A DNA stretch of 9,331 nt from Bacteroidota bacterium (GCA_030706285.1 JAUZOU010000091.1:1-9331); one strand, 5' to 3'; shown: positions 1 to 6,903, counted from the first letter of the stretch. Numbers and translations: made by a program. Notes: a model not told the origin generated them from the letters alone.

Positions 1-1193
1 GGACAAAGCAGGCAACACCAGTAAAAGACGGCATCAATGTTCCTGACCGTTTTGAAGCCTTTGTCAAATCATTCAAGATTGCAAAAGATGAAAATGATCT
101 TGGATTCAACGGACTGTTTGGTTATACCTCTTTTGATGCTGTCCAGTATTTTGAGGATGTGACATTGAAAAATACAACGTCGGATGATTCGGAAATTCCT
201 GATATCCGCTATATACTCTACAAATTTATCATCGGCATCAATCATCACAAAAACGAACTGACGATTGTCGAAAATCTGTTCAACGGAGAGGAGAGTACAA
301 TGGATGAAGTTCTGGCATTGATTGATAACCGTAACTTTGCTTCCTACGATTTCAGTCTTACAGGAAACGAACAATCCGCCATCAGTGATGAAACCTATAT
401 GAACATGGTTTCAGAAGGGAAAAGACATTGCTATCGCGGCAATACCTTTCAAATTGTTCTTTCCCGGCGCTTTTCGCAACAGTATTCAGGTGATGACTTT
501 AAGGCATACAGAGCATTGCGTTCCATCAATCCGTCTCCTTATTTATTTTATTTTGATTTCGGTTCATACCGTATTTTCGGGTCTTCACCTGAGGCTCACT
601 TAGTAGTGAAAAAGAACAAGGCCTACATTGATCCGATTGCCGGGACCTTCCGGCGGACAGGTAATGATGAAAAAGACCTGCAACTGGCCGAAGAGCTCCG
701 ACGTGATCCGAAAGAAAATGCCGAGCATGTCATGCTGGTTGACCTGGCCAGAAATGATCTGAGTCGCAATACCAAACAGGTAAAGCTCGAGATTTTTAAG
801 GAAATCCAGTATTATTCGCATGTGCTGCATATGGTTTCAAGAGTTAGCGGCGAGTTGGAACCAGGCACCAATGTCTTTAAATTATTTGGCGATACATTTC
901 CTGCCGGTACGCTTTCAGGCGCTCCCAAAGTACGTGCCATCGAGCTGATCGATGACATTGAACCCCATGCACGTGGTTTCTACGGTGGCTGCATCGGCTA
1001 TATCGGTTTGAACGGCGATTTCAATCAGGCTATTACCATCCGCTCGTTTTTAAGCAAGAACAACACCTTGTATTATCAGGCTGGTGCCGGCATTGTGGCC
1101 AAATCAGTTGAAACGGACGAACTTCAGGAAGTGAAGAATAAGCTGGCCGCCTTGAAAACAGCGCTGGATATGGCTGTCACACTGAAAAACTAA
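1..1193 (+). CDS. trpE: Anthranilate synthase component I (TrpE), 5' end missing
   Basis: TrpE is the large subunit of anthranilate synthase. It converts chorismate to anthranilate using ammonia supplied by TrpG, the first committed step of tryptophan synthesis in the cytoplasm. The frame is open from nt 3 without a stop, so the gene begins upstream; 396 residues are visible and roughly 70 N-terminal residues, including the usual feedback-inhibition motif near the N-terminus, are lost. Visible chorismate-binding-fold motifs are NGLFGYTSFDAVQYFE near residues 36-51, GSSPE at 193-197, PIAGT at 211-215, EHVMLVDLARNDL near 241-253, GTLSGAPKVRA at 302-312 and QAGAGIV at 359-365. An in-frame GTG at 159 is internal to a conserved block and is not the start. 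The PIAGTFRRTG variant of the usual PIAGTRPRG is, as I recall, typical of Bacteroidales. No tryptophan occurs in the visible part. trpG follows after 15 bp. Confidence 0.97.
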   Translation, partial: TKQATPVKDGINVPDRFEAFVKSFKIAKDENDLGFNGLFGYTSFDAVQYFEDVTLKNTTSDDSEIPDIRYILYKFIIGINHHKNELTIVENLFNGEESTMDEVLALIDNRNFASYDFSLTGNEQSAISDETYMNMVSEGKRHCYRGNTFQIVLSRRFSQQYSGDDFKAYRALRSINPSPYLFYFDFGSYRIFGSSPEAHLVVKKNKAYIDPIAGTFRRTGNDEKDLQLAEELRRDPKENAEHVMLVDLARNDLSRNTKQVKLEIFKEIQYYSHVLHMVSRVSGELEPGTNVFKLFGDTFPAGTLSGAPKVRAIELIDDIEPHARGFYGGCIGYIGLNGDFNQAITIRSFLSKNNTLYYQAGAGIVAKSVETDELQEVKNKLAALKTALDMAVTLKN

Positions 1194-1208
1194 TTAAAGA
1201 ATACTCAG

Positions 1209-1781
1209 ATGAAATTACTCGTATTTGATAACTACGATTCGTTTACCTATAATCTGGTTCAACTGCTAAGAGAATCAGGAGTGGAACAGATCGATGTGGT
1301 ACGGAACGACAAGTTGAAACTTTCGGCGGCCAGCCAATATGATAAAATTGTCTTGTCACCTGGCCCTGGCATTCCGTCCGAATCAGGCCTCCTGCTCGAT
1401 CTGATCCGTCAGTATGCACCGACGAAAGATATATTAGGTGTCTGTCTGGGCCATCAGGCCATAGGAGAAGCATTTGGTGCCAAACTCATCAATTTGGAGG
1501 ATGTGCATCATGGGGTTGCTGAAAACACCCACCGCATTGCCTATGATCCGTTGTTTGAGCACCTGCCGGATACCTTTGAAGTAGGCAGGTATCATTCTTG
1601 GATTGTCAGCCAGGAAGGTCTGCCGGATTGTTTTGAGATAACATCAGTAGATGACCAAGGCCAGATCATGTCCATGCGGCACAAGACTTACCGGCTCCAC
1701 GGAGTCCAGTTCCATCCGGAATCTGTCTTGACTCCAGACGGAAAAACGATCCTGCAAAACTGGCTGAATTTAAACGAATAA
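1209..1781 (+). CDS. trpG: Anthranilate synthase component II, glutamine amidotransferase (TrpG)
   Basis: TrpG is the class-I glutamine amidotransferase subunit that hydrolyses glutamine and channels ammonia to TrpE. At 190 aa it is full length for a stand-alone TrpG. The N-terminal DNYDSFTYNLVQLL (7-20) and LSPGPGIP (49-56) are classic. The catalytic triad is intact: Cys79 in GVCLGHQAIGE, and His169 and Glu171 in HGVQFHPES. It is not fused to TrpD, unlike in some enterobacteria. A paralogous PabA role is chemically possible because the families are close, but the position directly after trpE and before trpD supports TrpG. The ATG at 1209 sits in A-rich sequence without a Shine-Dalgarno match. 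Two tryptophans are present (W131, W185). Confidence 0.96.
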   Translation: MKLLVFDNYDSFTYNLVQLLRESGVEQIDVVRNDKLKLSAASQYDKIVLSPGPGIPSESGLLLDLIRQYAPTKDILGVCLGHQAIGEAFGAKLINLEDVHHGVAENTHRIAYDPLFEHLPDTFEVGRYHSWIVSQEGLPDCFEITSVDDQGQIMSMRHKTYRLHGVQFHPESVLTPDGKTILQNWLNLNE

Positions 1782-1906
1782 CAAGTCAAAACAGAAACCT
1801 TAATCAAATTGGCCCAGATAAATGAGCGGGCAGGCTAATTCAAAACTTCTTGGCTAATAATTGGCAGGAAATATACCTATTGCGTTAATGAAAAAATTAT
1901 GATCCT
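1782..1906 (+). other. 125-bp gap inside the trp operon, possible internal promoter or leader
   Basis: This is the only long gap between trp genes here. It contains GGCTAAT twice (1833-1839 and 1852-1858) and TTGGC three times (1809, 1850, 1861). A TTG at 1850 lies 21 nt before TACCTATTG (1874-1882), a partial match to the Bacteroidota promoter pattern TTG-N17-23-TAnnTTTG. Two tiny reading frames end at trpD: ATG 1888 (MKKL, stop at 1900-1902) and ATG 1899 (MIL, whose TGA overlaps the trpD ATG). I see no run of Trp codons and no clean attenuator hairpin. Its function is unproven. Confidence 0.3.
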
Positions 1907-2902
1907 ATGAAACAAATATTAAACAGACTTTTTGAACATCAATACCTGAGTAAAGAAGAAGCAGCGGACATCATGTTCAATATCGGCTCAGGAAAATATA
2001 ATGAAAATCAGATTGCAGCCTTTATCAGTGTGTTCATCATGCGCAGTATTACGATTGATGAATTGGCGGGCTTCCAAAAAGCGCTTCTGGAACTGGCGCA
2101 TAATGTCGACCTTTCCGAATACAATCCGATGGATATCGTCGGAACAGGTGGCGACGGGAAAAATACGTTCAACATTTCAACTCTGAGCTGCGTCGTTTTG
2201 GCAGGAGCCGGATACAAAATGTGCAAACATGGAAATTACGGTGCCACCTCGGTGTCTGGTTCCTCGAATGCCATGGAGCAACATGGCGTCAAATTCACAA
2301 CGGACATCGACAAACTACGGCGCTCCATCGAAGAAACCAATTTGGCTTATTTGCATGCTCCGCTGTTCAATTCGGCCATGAAAACGGTGGCTCCGATAAG
2401 AAAGGCACTAGGCGTCCGTACATTTTTCAACTTGCTAGGCCCGCTGGTCAGCCCAGTCAGACCTCGTCGTCAATGTCTCGGTGTCTACAATCTGAAAATG
2501 GCCAGGTTATATGAATATACCTACCAGCAGTCAGGTATCGATTTTTCCATTATCCACAGTCTGGACGGTTATGATGAACTCTCCTTAACCGGAGATATGA
2601 AGATCATAACCAATACTGGCCATAAAGTGGTAAAAGCGGCCGATCTTGGCTTCGAATCTGTCCGTCCTGAAGAATTATACGGCGGAGACACCGTCGAAAA
2701 AGCAGCGGCATTGTTTGATAGCATACTTGAAAACCGTTGCACGGAAGCTCAGAAAAATGTCGTGCTGGCCAACTCGGCTGTAGCTATTCAGGTGATTCTT
2801 CCGGAAATTTCCTTTGCCGATGCTGTGGCACAGGCTCGTGAATCTCTTGAAAGTGGGAAGGCACTGGCTAATTTCAAAAAATTTGTCGCACTTAACGCTT
2901 GA
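1907..2902 (+). CDS. trpD: Anthranilate phosphoribosyltransferase (TrpD)
   Basis: TrpD transfers the phosphoribosyl group from PRPP to anthranilate, giving N-(5'-phosphoribosyl)anthranilate, the second step of the pathway. It is 331 aa, normal for a monofunctional enzyme. Residues 1-70 form the helical N-terminal domain. The PRPP site shows GTGGD at 79-83, followed by KNTFNIST. KHGN lies at 107-110 and SGSSN at 117-121. HAPLFN (150-155) and VAPIRKALGVRTFFNLLGPL (161-180) line the anthranilate site, and the Mg-binding Asp-Glu pair is D223-E224 in DGYDELSLTG. Canonical enzymes have KHGNR and SGSAD; the Tyr and Ser-Asn replacements seen here are, from memory, shared with Bacteroides TrpD. No tryptophan residue is present. 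It follows trpG after an unusually long gap and precedes trpC by 14 bp. Confidence 0.97.
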   Translation: MKQILNRLFEHQYLSKEEAADIMFNIGSGKYNENQIAAFISVFIMRSITIDELAGFQKALLELAHNVDLSEYNPMDIVGTGGDGKNTFNISTLSCVVLAGAGYKMCKHGNYGATSVSGSSNAMEQHGVKFTTDIDKLRRSIEETNLAYLHAPLFNSAMKTVAPIRKALGVRTFFNLLGPLVSPVRPRRQCLGVYNLKMARLYEYTYQQSGIDFSIIHSLDGYDELSLTGDMKIITNTGHKVVKAADLGFESVRPEELYGGDTVEKAAALFDSILENRCTEAQKNVVLANSAVAIQVILPEISFADAVAQARESLESGKALANFKKFVALNA

Positions 2903-2916
2903 TCCATCTGTCAAAC

Positions 2917-3705
2917 ATGAACATACTTGATCAAATCATAGCTGACAAACGCCTTGAAGTTGAAGCTCGTCGTCAAGCTGTGCCGATTGAACTGGTCTCC
3001 AATCTGGCTATCGGACTTAGCCCCAGGCGTTCCATGAAACAGGCCTTGCTCAATTCAGCAACCGGCATCATTTCCGAATTTAAGCGTCAGTCTCCTTCCA
3101 AAGGATGCATTCATAAGGATGCTGATATCGTGTCTGTGGTAAAAGCCTACGAAACAGCTGGCTGTACCGGCATTTCAGTGCTGACGGACCAGCACTTTTT
3201 CGGAGGCTCTATCCAGGATTTCAAAGAAGCCAGAGCGGCTGTTGACTGTCCGATGCTCCGGAAAGATTTTATGATCGATCCCTATCAAATTTACGAATCA
3301 AAGATCATTGGAGCTGATGTCGTATTGCTTATTGCAGCTTGTTTGACCATGGATGAAGCCTATGATTTGGGCGAGTTGGCTCATGAGTTGGGCATGGAAG
3401 TGCTGCTTGAAGTTCATAATGAGGATGAATTAGCCTACATCAGCCGGTATACGGATATTCTCGGAGTGAATAACAGGCAATTGACATCGTTTAAAACCGA
3501 TGTACAAACCTCATTCGATCTCATCACGAAAATTCCATCGGACAAGTTACGCATTTCAGAAAGCGGCCTTAATGACGTTTCTGTTGTCAAGGCACTCAAA
3601 GATGCCGGTTTTAATGGCTTTCTGATGGGTGAAGCTTTTATGAAAAACGATGAACCGGGCAAGGCACTCTCTGCTTTTCTGGATCAATTAAACACGATCC
3701 TATGA
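2917..3705 (+). CDS. trpC: Indole-3-glycerol phosphate synthase (TrpC)
   Basis: TrpC closes the indole ring by decarboxylating and cyclising CdRP to indole-3-glycerol phosphate. It is a 262-aa monofunctional TIM barrel. The start chosen is ATG 2917, giving MNILDQIIADKRLEVE, the usual IGPS beginning. A TTG at 2899 in the same frame would overlap the trpD stop and add six unconserved residues. Active-site residues by family pattern are E54, K56 and S59 in SEFKRQSPSKG, K116 in LRKDF, E165 in LLEVHNEDE, N185 in GVNNRQL, S216 in ISESGL, and the phosphate-binding Gly at 238 in FLMGEAF. All expected catalytic positions are filled. It is not fused to TrpF as in E. coli, but its stop overlaps the trpF start (ATGA), suggesting translational coupling. 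No tryptophan is present. Confidence 0.97.
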   Translation: MNILDQIIADKRLEVEARRQAVPIELVSNLAIGLSPRRSMKQALLNSATGIISEFKRQSPSKGCIHKDADIVSVVKAYETAGCTGISVLTDQHFFGGSIQDFKEARAAVDCPMLRKDFMIDPYQIYESKIIGADVVLLIAACLTMDEAYDLGELAHELGMEVLLEVHNEDELAYISRYTDILGVNNRQLTSFKTDVQTSFDLITKIPSDKLRISESGLNDVSVVKALKDAGFNGFLMGEAFMKNDEPGKALSAFLDQLNTIL

Positions 3706-4334
3706 AACTGAAGATTTGCGGAATGAGGGATCCTGCCAACATACTGCAAGTGTCGGCGTTGCAACCGGATTATATGGGCTTTATTTTTTATCCACCGTCA
3801 CCTCGTTTTGTGACGTCTTTACCGGCCCATTTGTTAGCAGGTATTCGTAAAAAGGGCATTGAACCGGTAGCTGTTTTTGTGAATGAAACCATTCAAACCA
3901 TTCGGCATATGGTGGATGACTTTTCGTTCAGCTGTGTGCAGTTGCATGGATCCGAATCCCCGGAAGATTGCTTATGGCTCAAACAACAAGGCTTGATCGT
4001 CTTCAAGGCAATTTCAGTGTCTGAACCCTCAGACCTTGAACGGACAAAGGCTTATGACGATTGTTGCACTTACTTCCTGTTTGATACCAAATCAGCCGGT
4101 TTCGGCGGTTCTGGCCACTTGTTTGATTGGAAGTTGTTGGAAAGATATACAGGCAATACCCCGTTCTTCCTAAGTGGTGGCATCGGTCCGGAAGATGTAC
4201 CCAGTATCAGGTCTTTCAGTCATCCGATGATGACCGGAATTGATATTAACAGCCGGTTTGAATCAGCACCATGCATAAAAGATGTCAAACTGATTCAACC
4301 ATTTCTAACAGAATTACGTCGCAATGAAAAATAA
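3702..4334 (+). CDS. trpF: Phosphoribosylanthranilate isomerase (TrpF)
   Basis: TrpF catalyses the Amadori rearrangement of phosphoribosylanthranilate to CdRP, the substrate of TrpC encoded just upstream. The 210-aa protein is full length. The general base Cys6 is in LKICGMRDP, the general acid Asp128 is in FLFDTKSAGFGGSG, and Arg35 lies in PPSPRFV. Other family blocks are VAVFVNET (56-63), VQLHGSES (79-86), FFLSGGI (155-161) and GIDINSRFE (179-187). The loop that is usually PGxKD reads PCIKD (190-194), a single replacement of the glycine outside the catalytic pair. The ATG overlaps the trpC stop in an ATGA arrangement. The preceding GATCCT also stands before the trpD ATG. Two tryptophans are present (W92, W143). 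Confidence 0.96.
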   Translation: MKLKICGMRDPANILQVSALQPDYMGFIFYPPSPRFVTSLPAHLLAGIRKKGIEPVAVFVNETIQTIRHMVDDFSFSCVQLHGSESPEDCLWLKQQGLIVFKAISVSEPSDLERTKAYDDCCTYFLFDTKSAGFGGSGHLFDWKLLERYTGNTPFFLSGGIGPEDVPSIRSFSHPMMTGIDINSRFESAPCIKDVKLIQPFLTELRRNEK

Positions 4335-5127
4335 TAAAACATATACAGAGATGAACAATCGCATTAATCAATTATTTCAGAGGAAGAATGCTCACATTTT
4401 ATCAATCTATTTTACAGCGGGCTATCCAACATTGAATTCAACCACGACCGTACTGAAGGAACTCCAGACGGCTGGTATCGATATGGTAGAAATCGGCTTC
4501 CCGTTTTCGGATCCTCTTGCGGATGGGCCTGTCATACAGTCCAGCAGTAACCAGGCGTTGAAAAACGGCATGTCGCTGGAAACCCTATTCAGTCAATTGG
4601 ATGGTATGCGTCAAGACATCCATGTCCCGGTTATTTTGATGGGTTATGTCAACGTCGTGATGCAATACGGACTGGAAGCTTTTTGCCGGGATTGTAAACG
4701 AGTAGGAGTGGATGGCGTCATTTTACCGGATTTGCCCATGAAAGATTACCTGGAAGAATATAAACCGATGATGGATGCTTATGGCATAGCCATGGTATTA
4801 CTGGTTACACCGGAAACATCAGAAGCCCGAATCCGTGAGATCGATGAACAGACCAGCAGCTTTATTTATCTGGTTTCTTCAGCTTCTACGACCGGCGCTC
4901 AACAGTCATTTGATCAGACGAAGCAGGCTTATTTCCACCGAATCAATGGCATGAAGCTGAAAAATCCTCATTTGATCGGTTTCGGTATATCCAATAAAGC
5001 GACCATTGATGCCGCTTTCGAAAATGCGTCAGGTGCCATTATCGGTAGTCGCTTTATTGAATGCCTGAAACGTTATCCGACTGTAAAAGAGGCTGTCAAT
5101 GCCTTGCTGAAGGGGTTGAAGGAATGA
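4324..5127 (+). CDS. trpA: Tryptophan synthase alpha subunit (TrpA)
   Basis: TrpA cleaves indole-3-glycerol phosphate to indole and glyceraldehyde-3-phosphate and passes indole to TrpB. With ATG 4324 it is 267 aa and overlaps trpF by 11 bp. ATG 4351 would give 258 aa beginning MNNRINQLF, which matches the usual Bacteroidales N-terminus and leaves 16 bp after trpF, so the later start may be the real one. The catalytic pair is Glu56 in VEIGFPFSDP and Asp67 in LADGP (E49 and D60 in enteric TrpA). The phosphate-binding end reads GFGIS and GAIIGSRFIE. Loop 6 is SSASTTGAQ, not the SRSGVTG of enteric enzymes, but the key TG is retained. It is the last trp gene visible; its partner trpB is not here and probably lies upstream of trpE. 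No tryptophan is present. Confidence 0.96.
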   Translation: MKNNKTYTEMNNRINQLFQRKNAHILSIYFTAGYPTLNSTTTVLKELQTAGIDMVEIGFPFSDPLADGPVIQSSSNQALKNGMSLETLFSQLDGMRQDIHVPVILMGYVNVVMQYGLEAFCRDCKRVGVDGVILPDLPMKDYLEEYKPMMDAYGIAMVLLVTPETSEARIREIDEQTSSFIYLVSSASTTGAQQSFDQTKQAYFHRINGMKLKNPHLIGFGISNKATIDAAFENASGAIIGSRFIECLKRYPTVKEAVNALLKGLKE

Positions 5128-5196
5128 ACATTTTGAAAGAAGCCCGGATGTCGAAAAACTCAAATAGTGTTAAATAGCTATCTGTTTACATTATTT

Positions 5197-5230
5197 GATG
5201 AAACGAATTCGTGTCTGATCAGTCTTTTTT
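5197..5230 (+). terminator. Weak candidate terminator after the trp operon
   Basis: TGAT (5197-5200) can pair with ATCA (5218-5221) around the palindrome ACGAATTCGT (5203-5212), and a run of six T follows at 5225-5230. The stem is short and interrupted, so this is a weak call. The rest of the 140-bp gap 5128-5267 holds an 8-bp palindrome ATAGCTAT (5174-5181) and no promoter I can defend. Confidence 0.25.
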
Positions 5231-5267
5231 ATAAAAGCACGTTATTCCTTTTCTAAAACAGACGAAT

Positions 5268-6239
5268 ATGAAACGAGTCATCATTTATTCCAATACATCA
5301 CAAGGATGTAATCCCAAACATCGTCACCAATTCCGAAGCTTTGCAGGTATCGGGTTTCTCTGTTTTTGGCTGTCGGCCATTTTTCTCATGGTCAGTACGA
5401 ATGCAATCGCCCGCAATGATAATAAGAGCCGGGGCGAACGTGAGCGGACAGAACGCCCTGTTTCGTACAGATCGGAAAAGCCGGTCAGAGACAGAGATGC
5501 CAGACGGGCGGGTCAGCTTGAAGAAACAAGGACAAACCCTAATATGGATAATCGGAGAGAACCTGATGCCCGCGGAAACCGACCAAACAACAACGGGCCA
5601 AGTTATACCGATAACCACGGAGACGGTCATCAACGAGCAAGGGAAATTGACAGGCGAAATTCAGACAACCGCCTGAGCGATCGATCAGACAGAGACCGCA
5701 GGGATGTCAATCGTCCGGACGTTCGGTTCGACCGTCACAGACCACAACAGATAAATTGGAACTTTTCGATACTCGATTCACATCGCTTCAGAAATGATGG
5801 CGAACGGTGCTCTCACTGCGATGGATTTGGCTATATCGTTGCAAATGACCATTTTAGAAGAGCTCGTTGCCAGTACTGCCTGGGCCGGGGATATGCACCT
5901 GCTTATCATCGTCATTTTCTCGAGTTTTGTCCGGTTTGCTTTGCCAGATTGGCTATGCACGGGCTTTTCCATGAACGATCGTTGAGAGAAATTGCCAACA
6001 TTCAGGCACAAGAATTGAATCATGTACTGAATTTGTCTGATGATCAGTTCAGCGATGTTTATCACATTTATCTCGACTATTTACGTGATAAAAGGCACCA
6101 TGCCTTGGATGATGCCATGGATGAGCGAGATCATCACATGATGGATGTTTTGACTGATTGGCAGAGGGACAGATACATTAGTTATCTGCAGAATGTCGAT
6201 CCGAGAGATCTTTGTGGTCATTGTTACGCCATCAGATAA
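5268..6239 (+). CDS. Exported Cys-rich protein: DnaJ-like CxxC modules plus Spy-like helical motifs
   Basis: I do not recognise this 323-aa protein as a named family. Residues 1-24 are a polar basic stretch, 25-45 a hydrophobic segment, and NAIA (45-48) a plausible signal-peptidase site, so it is probably periplasmic, secreted or membrane-tethered. Residues 49-160 form a likely disordered linker with 28 Arg in 112 positions, rich also in Asp and Asn and lacking Cys. Then come CSHCDGFG (181), CQYCLGRG (201) and CPVC (221), spaced exactly 20 residues apart; the first two match the DnaJ CxxCxGxG zinc-binding repeat. Residues 250-306 resemble the Spy/CpxP/LTXXQ pattern (LNLSDDQF, then LTDWQRDRY). 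CGHC at 316-319 ends the protein. The motifs suggest zinc binding or thiol chemistry with a chaperone-like part, but no J domain or thioredoxin fold is visible. It lies 140 bp after trpA and 101 bp before the next gene, possibly its own unit. Confidence 0.85.
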   Translation: MKRVIIYSNTSQGCNPKHRHQFRSFAGIGFLCFWLSAIFLMVSTNAIARNDNKSRGERERTERPVSYRSEKPVRDRDARRAGQLEETRTNPNMDNRREPDARGNRPNNNGPSYTDNHGDGHQRAREIDRRNSDNRLSDRSDRDRRDVNRPDVRFDRHRPQQINWNFSILDSHRFRNDGERCSHCDGFGYIVANDHFRRARCQYCLGRGYAPAYHRHFLEFCPVCFARLAMHGLFHERSLREIANIQAQELNHVLNLSDDQFSDVYHIYLDYLRDKRHHALDDAMDERDHHMMDVLTDWQRDRYISYLQNVDPRDLCGHCYAIR

Positions 6240-6340
6240 ACTTTTTTTTATTGTTTGCCGATTTTCATTAAACCATTTGAAATTCCACCATTCAAAGAGT
6301 CAATGTTCGTTCTTTAACAACAACCCTTAAACAAAATTGT

Positions 6341-6784
6341 ATGAAAACTTTCAAGACTGTTGCAGTGATCGCCCTTTTAATAATCGGAAGTGCGTCATAT
6401 GCTCAAGGACCTGGTGGAAATCGTCAAATGCGTTCGACGACTGACCGTGCTAAAATGGAGACAACTCGTGTGTCGAAATCGCTGGAACTTGACTCTGTTC
6501 AGATTGCCAAATTATTTGCAATCAATCTGAAGTATGCTCAAATGGACTCGGCTACCATTTCCGAAATGCGTGGTAATGCAGGTGCCCAGGTCGATCGCGA
6601 AGCGCTCATGCAAAAGATCCGCACTTCTCATGAAACAAAAGATGCTGAAATCAATGCTATTCTGACGAAAGATCAGAAGGCTGCATACAAGAAACTACAG
6701 GAAGAAAGGCAGCAACGCGGCCCACGTCCCGGTGGCCAGAGTGGCTCAAGAGAAGAGCCTGGTAATCAGAGACCGGATATGTGA
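6341..6784 (+). CDS. Small periplasmic DUF4890/Spy-like protein
   Basis: This 147-aa exported protein has a clear signal peptide: MKTFK, a hydrophobic core at 6-16, and a likely cleavage after SASYA (Ala21). The mature part is helical and charged. It carries two motifs of the Spy/CpxP-like family widespread in Bacteroidota (DUF4890 type): LELDSVQIAKLFAINLKYA at 48-66 and ILTKDQKAAYKKLQ at 107-120. The tail from about 125 is Gly/Pro/Arg/Gln-rich and probably disordered. In proteobacteria Spy and CpxP are periplasmic chaperone or stress-sensor proteins; that this protein does the same is inference from motif resemblance. No cysteine is present, in contrast to its upstream neighbour, with which it shares the helical motif pair. 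The start ATG at 6341 is preceded by the A-rich stretch AAACAAAATTGT without a Shine-Dalgarno sequence. A strong hairpin follows 82 bp after the stop. Confidence 0.85.
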   Translation: MKTFKTVAVIALLIIGSASYAQGPGGNRQMRSTTDRAKMETTRVSKSLELDSVQIAKLFAINLKYAQMDSATISEMRGNAGAQVDREALMQKIRTSHETKDAEINAILTKDQKAAYKKLQEERQQRGPRPGGQSGSREEPGNQRPDM

Positions 6785-6820
6785 TCATGTCTGTTCAACG
6801 ACATAACTAAAAAATGAAAC

Positions 6821-6861
6821 ACTAACGTAACTATTTTAGGTATTGGTTCTGACACGTTAGT
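6821..6861. repeat. 8-bp inverted repeat before the terminator
   Basis: ACTAACGT (6821-6828) and ACGTTAGT (6854-6861) are perfect inverse complements separated by 25 nt. They lie in the 3' flank of the DUF4890-like gene and end four bases before the strong terminator stem. They could extend the 3'-end structure or be a protein site; neither is shown. Confidence 0.4.
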
Positions 6862-6865
6862 AAAG

Positions 6866-6895
6866 AAACTGCCCCGGAGTGATCCGGGGCAGTTT
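6866..6895. terminator. Bidirectional intrinsic terminator between convergent genes
   Basis: A perfect 13-bp stem, AAACTGCCCCGGA (6866-6878) and TCCGGGGCAGTTT (6883-6895), closes on a GTGA tetraloop. The GC-rich core is flanked by A on the left arm and T on the right arm, so in both directions the stem ends in TTT, although no longer T tract follows. It stands between the + strand DUF4890-like gene (stop 6784) and the - strand clpB (stop 6936), as expected for a shared terminator. Confidence 0.8.
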
Positions 6896-6903
6896 GAGTT
6901 AAA

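Noticed and set aside
159..1193. GTG at 159 as the start of a complete trpE
   Set aside because: The frame is open upstream to nt 3 and the upstream codons encode the conserved TrpE block GLFGYTSFDAVQYFE, so the gene is cut by the window edge.
2225..2271. TrpD KHGNY and SGSSN variants as a novel active site
   Set aside because: From memory these replacements are shared with Bacteroides TrpD, so they are lineage features and not a novelty of this gene.
2221..2514. 97-aa frame inside trpD
   Set aside because: It lies entirely within the well-supported TrpD frame and encodes nothing recognisable.
2899..2916. TTG 2899 as the trpC start
   Set aside because: It overlaps the trpD stop and adds six unconserved residues; ATG 2917 gives the usual IGPS N-terminus.
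3696..3707. Shared 12-mer GATCCTATGAAA at the starts of trpD (1901-1912) and trpF
   Set aside because: Half of it is a common start (ATGAAA), and two copies of a six-base prefix are weak evidence for a control element.
1..5127. Missing trpB as a sign of a broken pathway
   Set aside because: The window starts inside trpE, and trpB commonly lies upstream of trpE in this group, so its absence here shows nothing.
5298..5676. Two 111-aa reading frames (one on each strand) overlapping the Arg-rich linker
   Set aside because: They have no recognisable domains and lie inside a longer frame with a signal segment and ordered Cys motifs; skewed codon composition of the linker explains them.
6276..6296. 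TTTGAA/TTCAAA hairpin before the DUF4890-like gene
   Set aside because: A 6-bp AT-rich stem with a 9-nt loop is expected by chance in such sequence and has no T tract.
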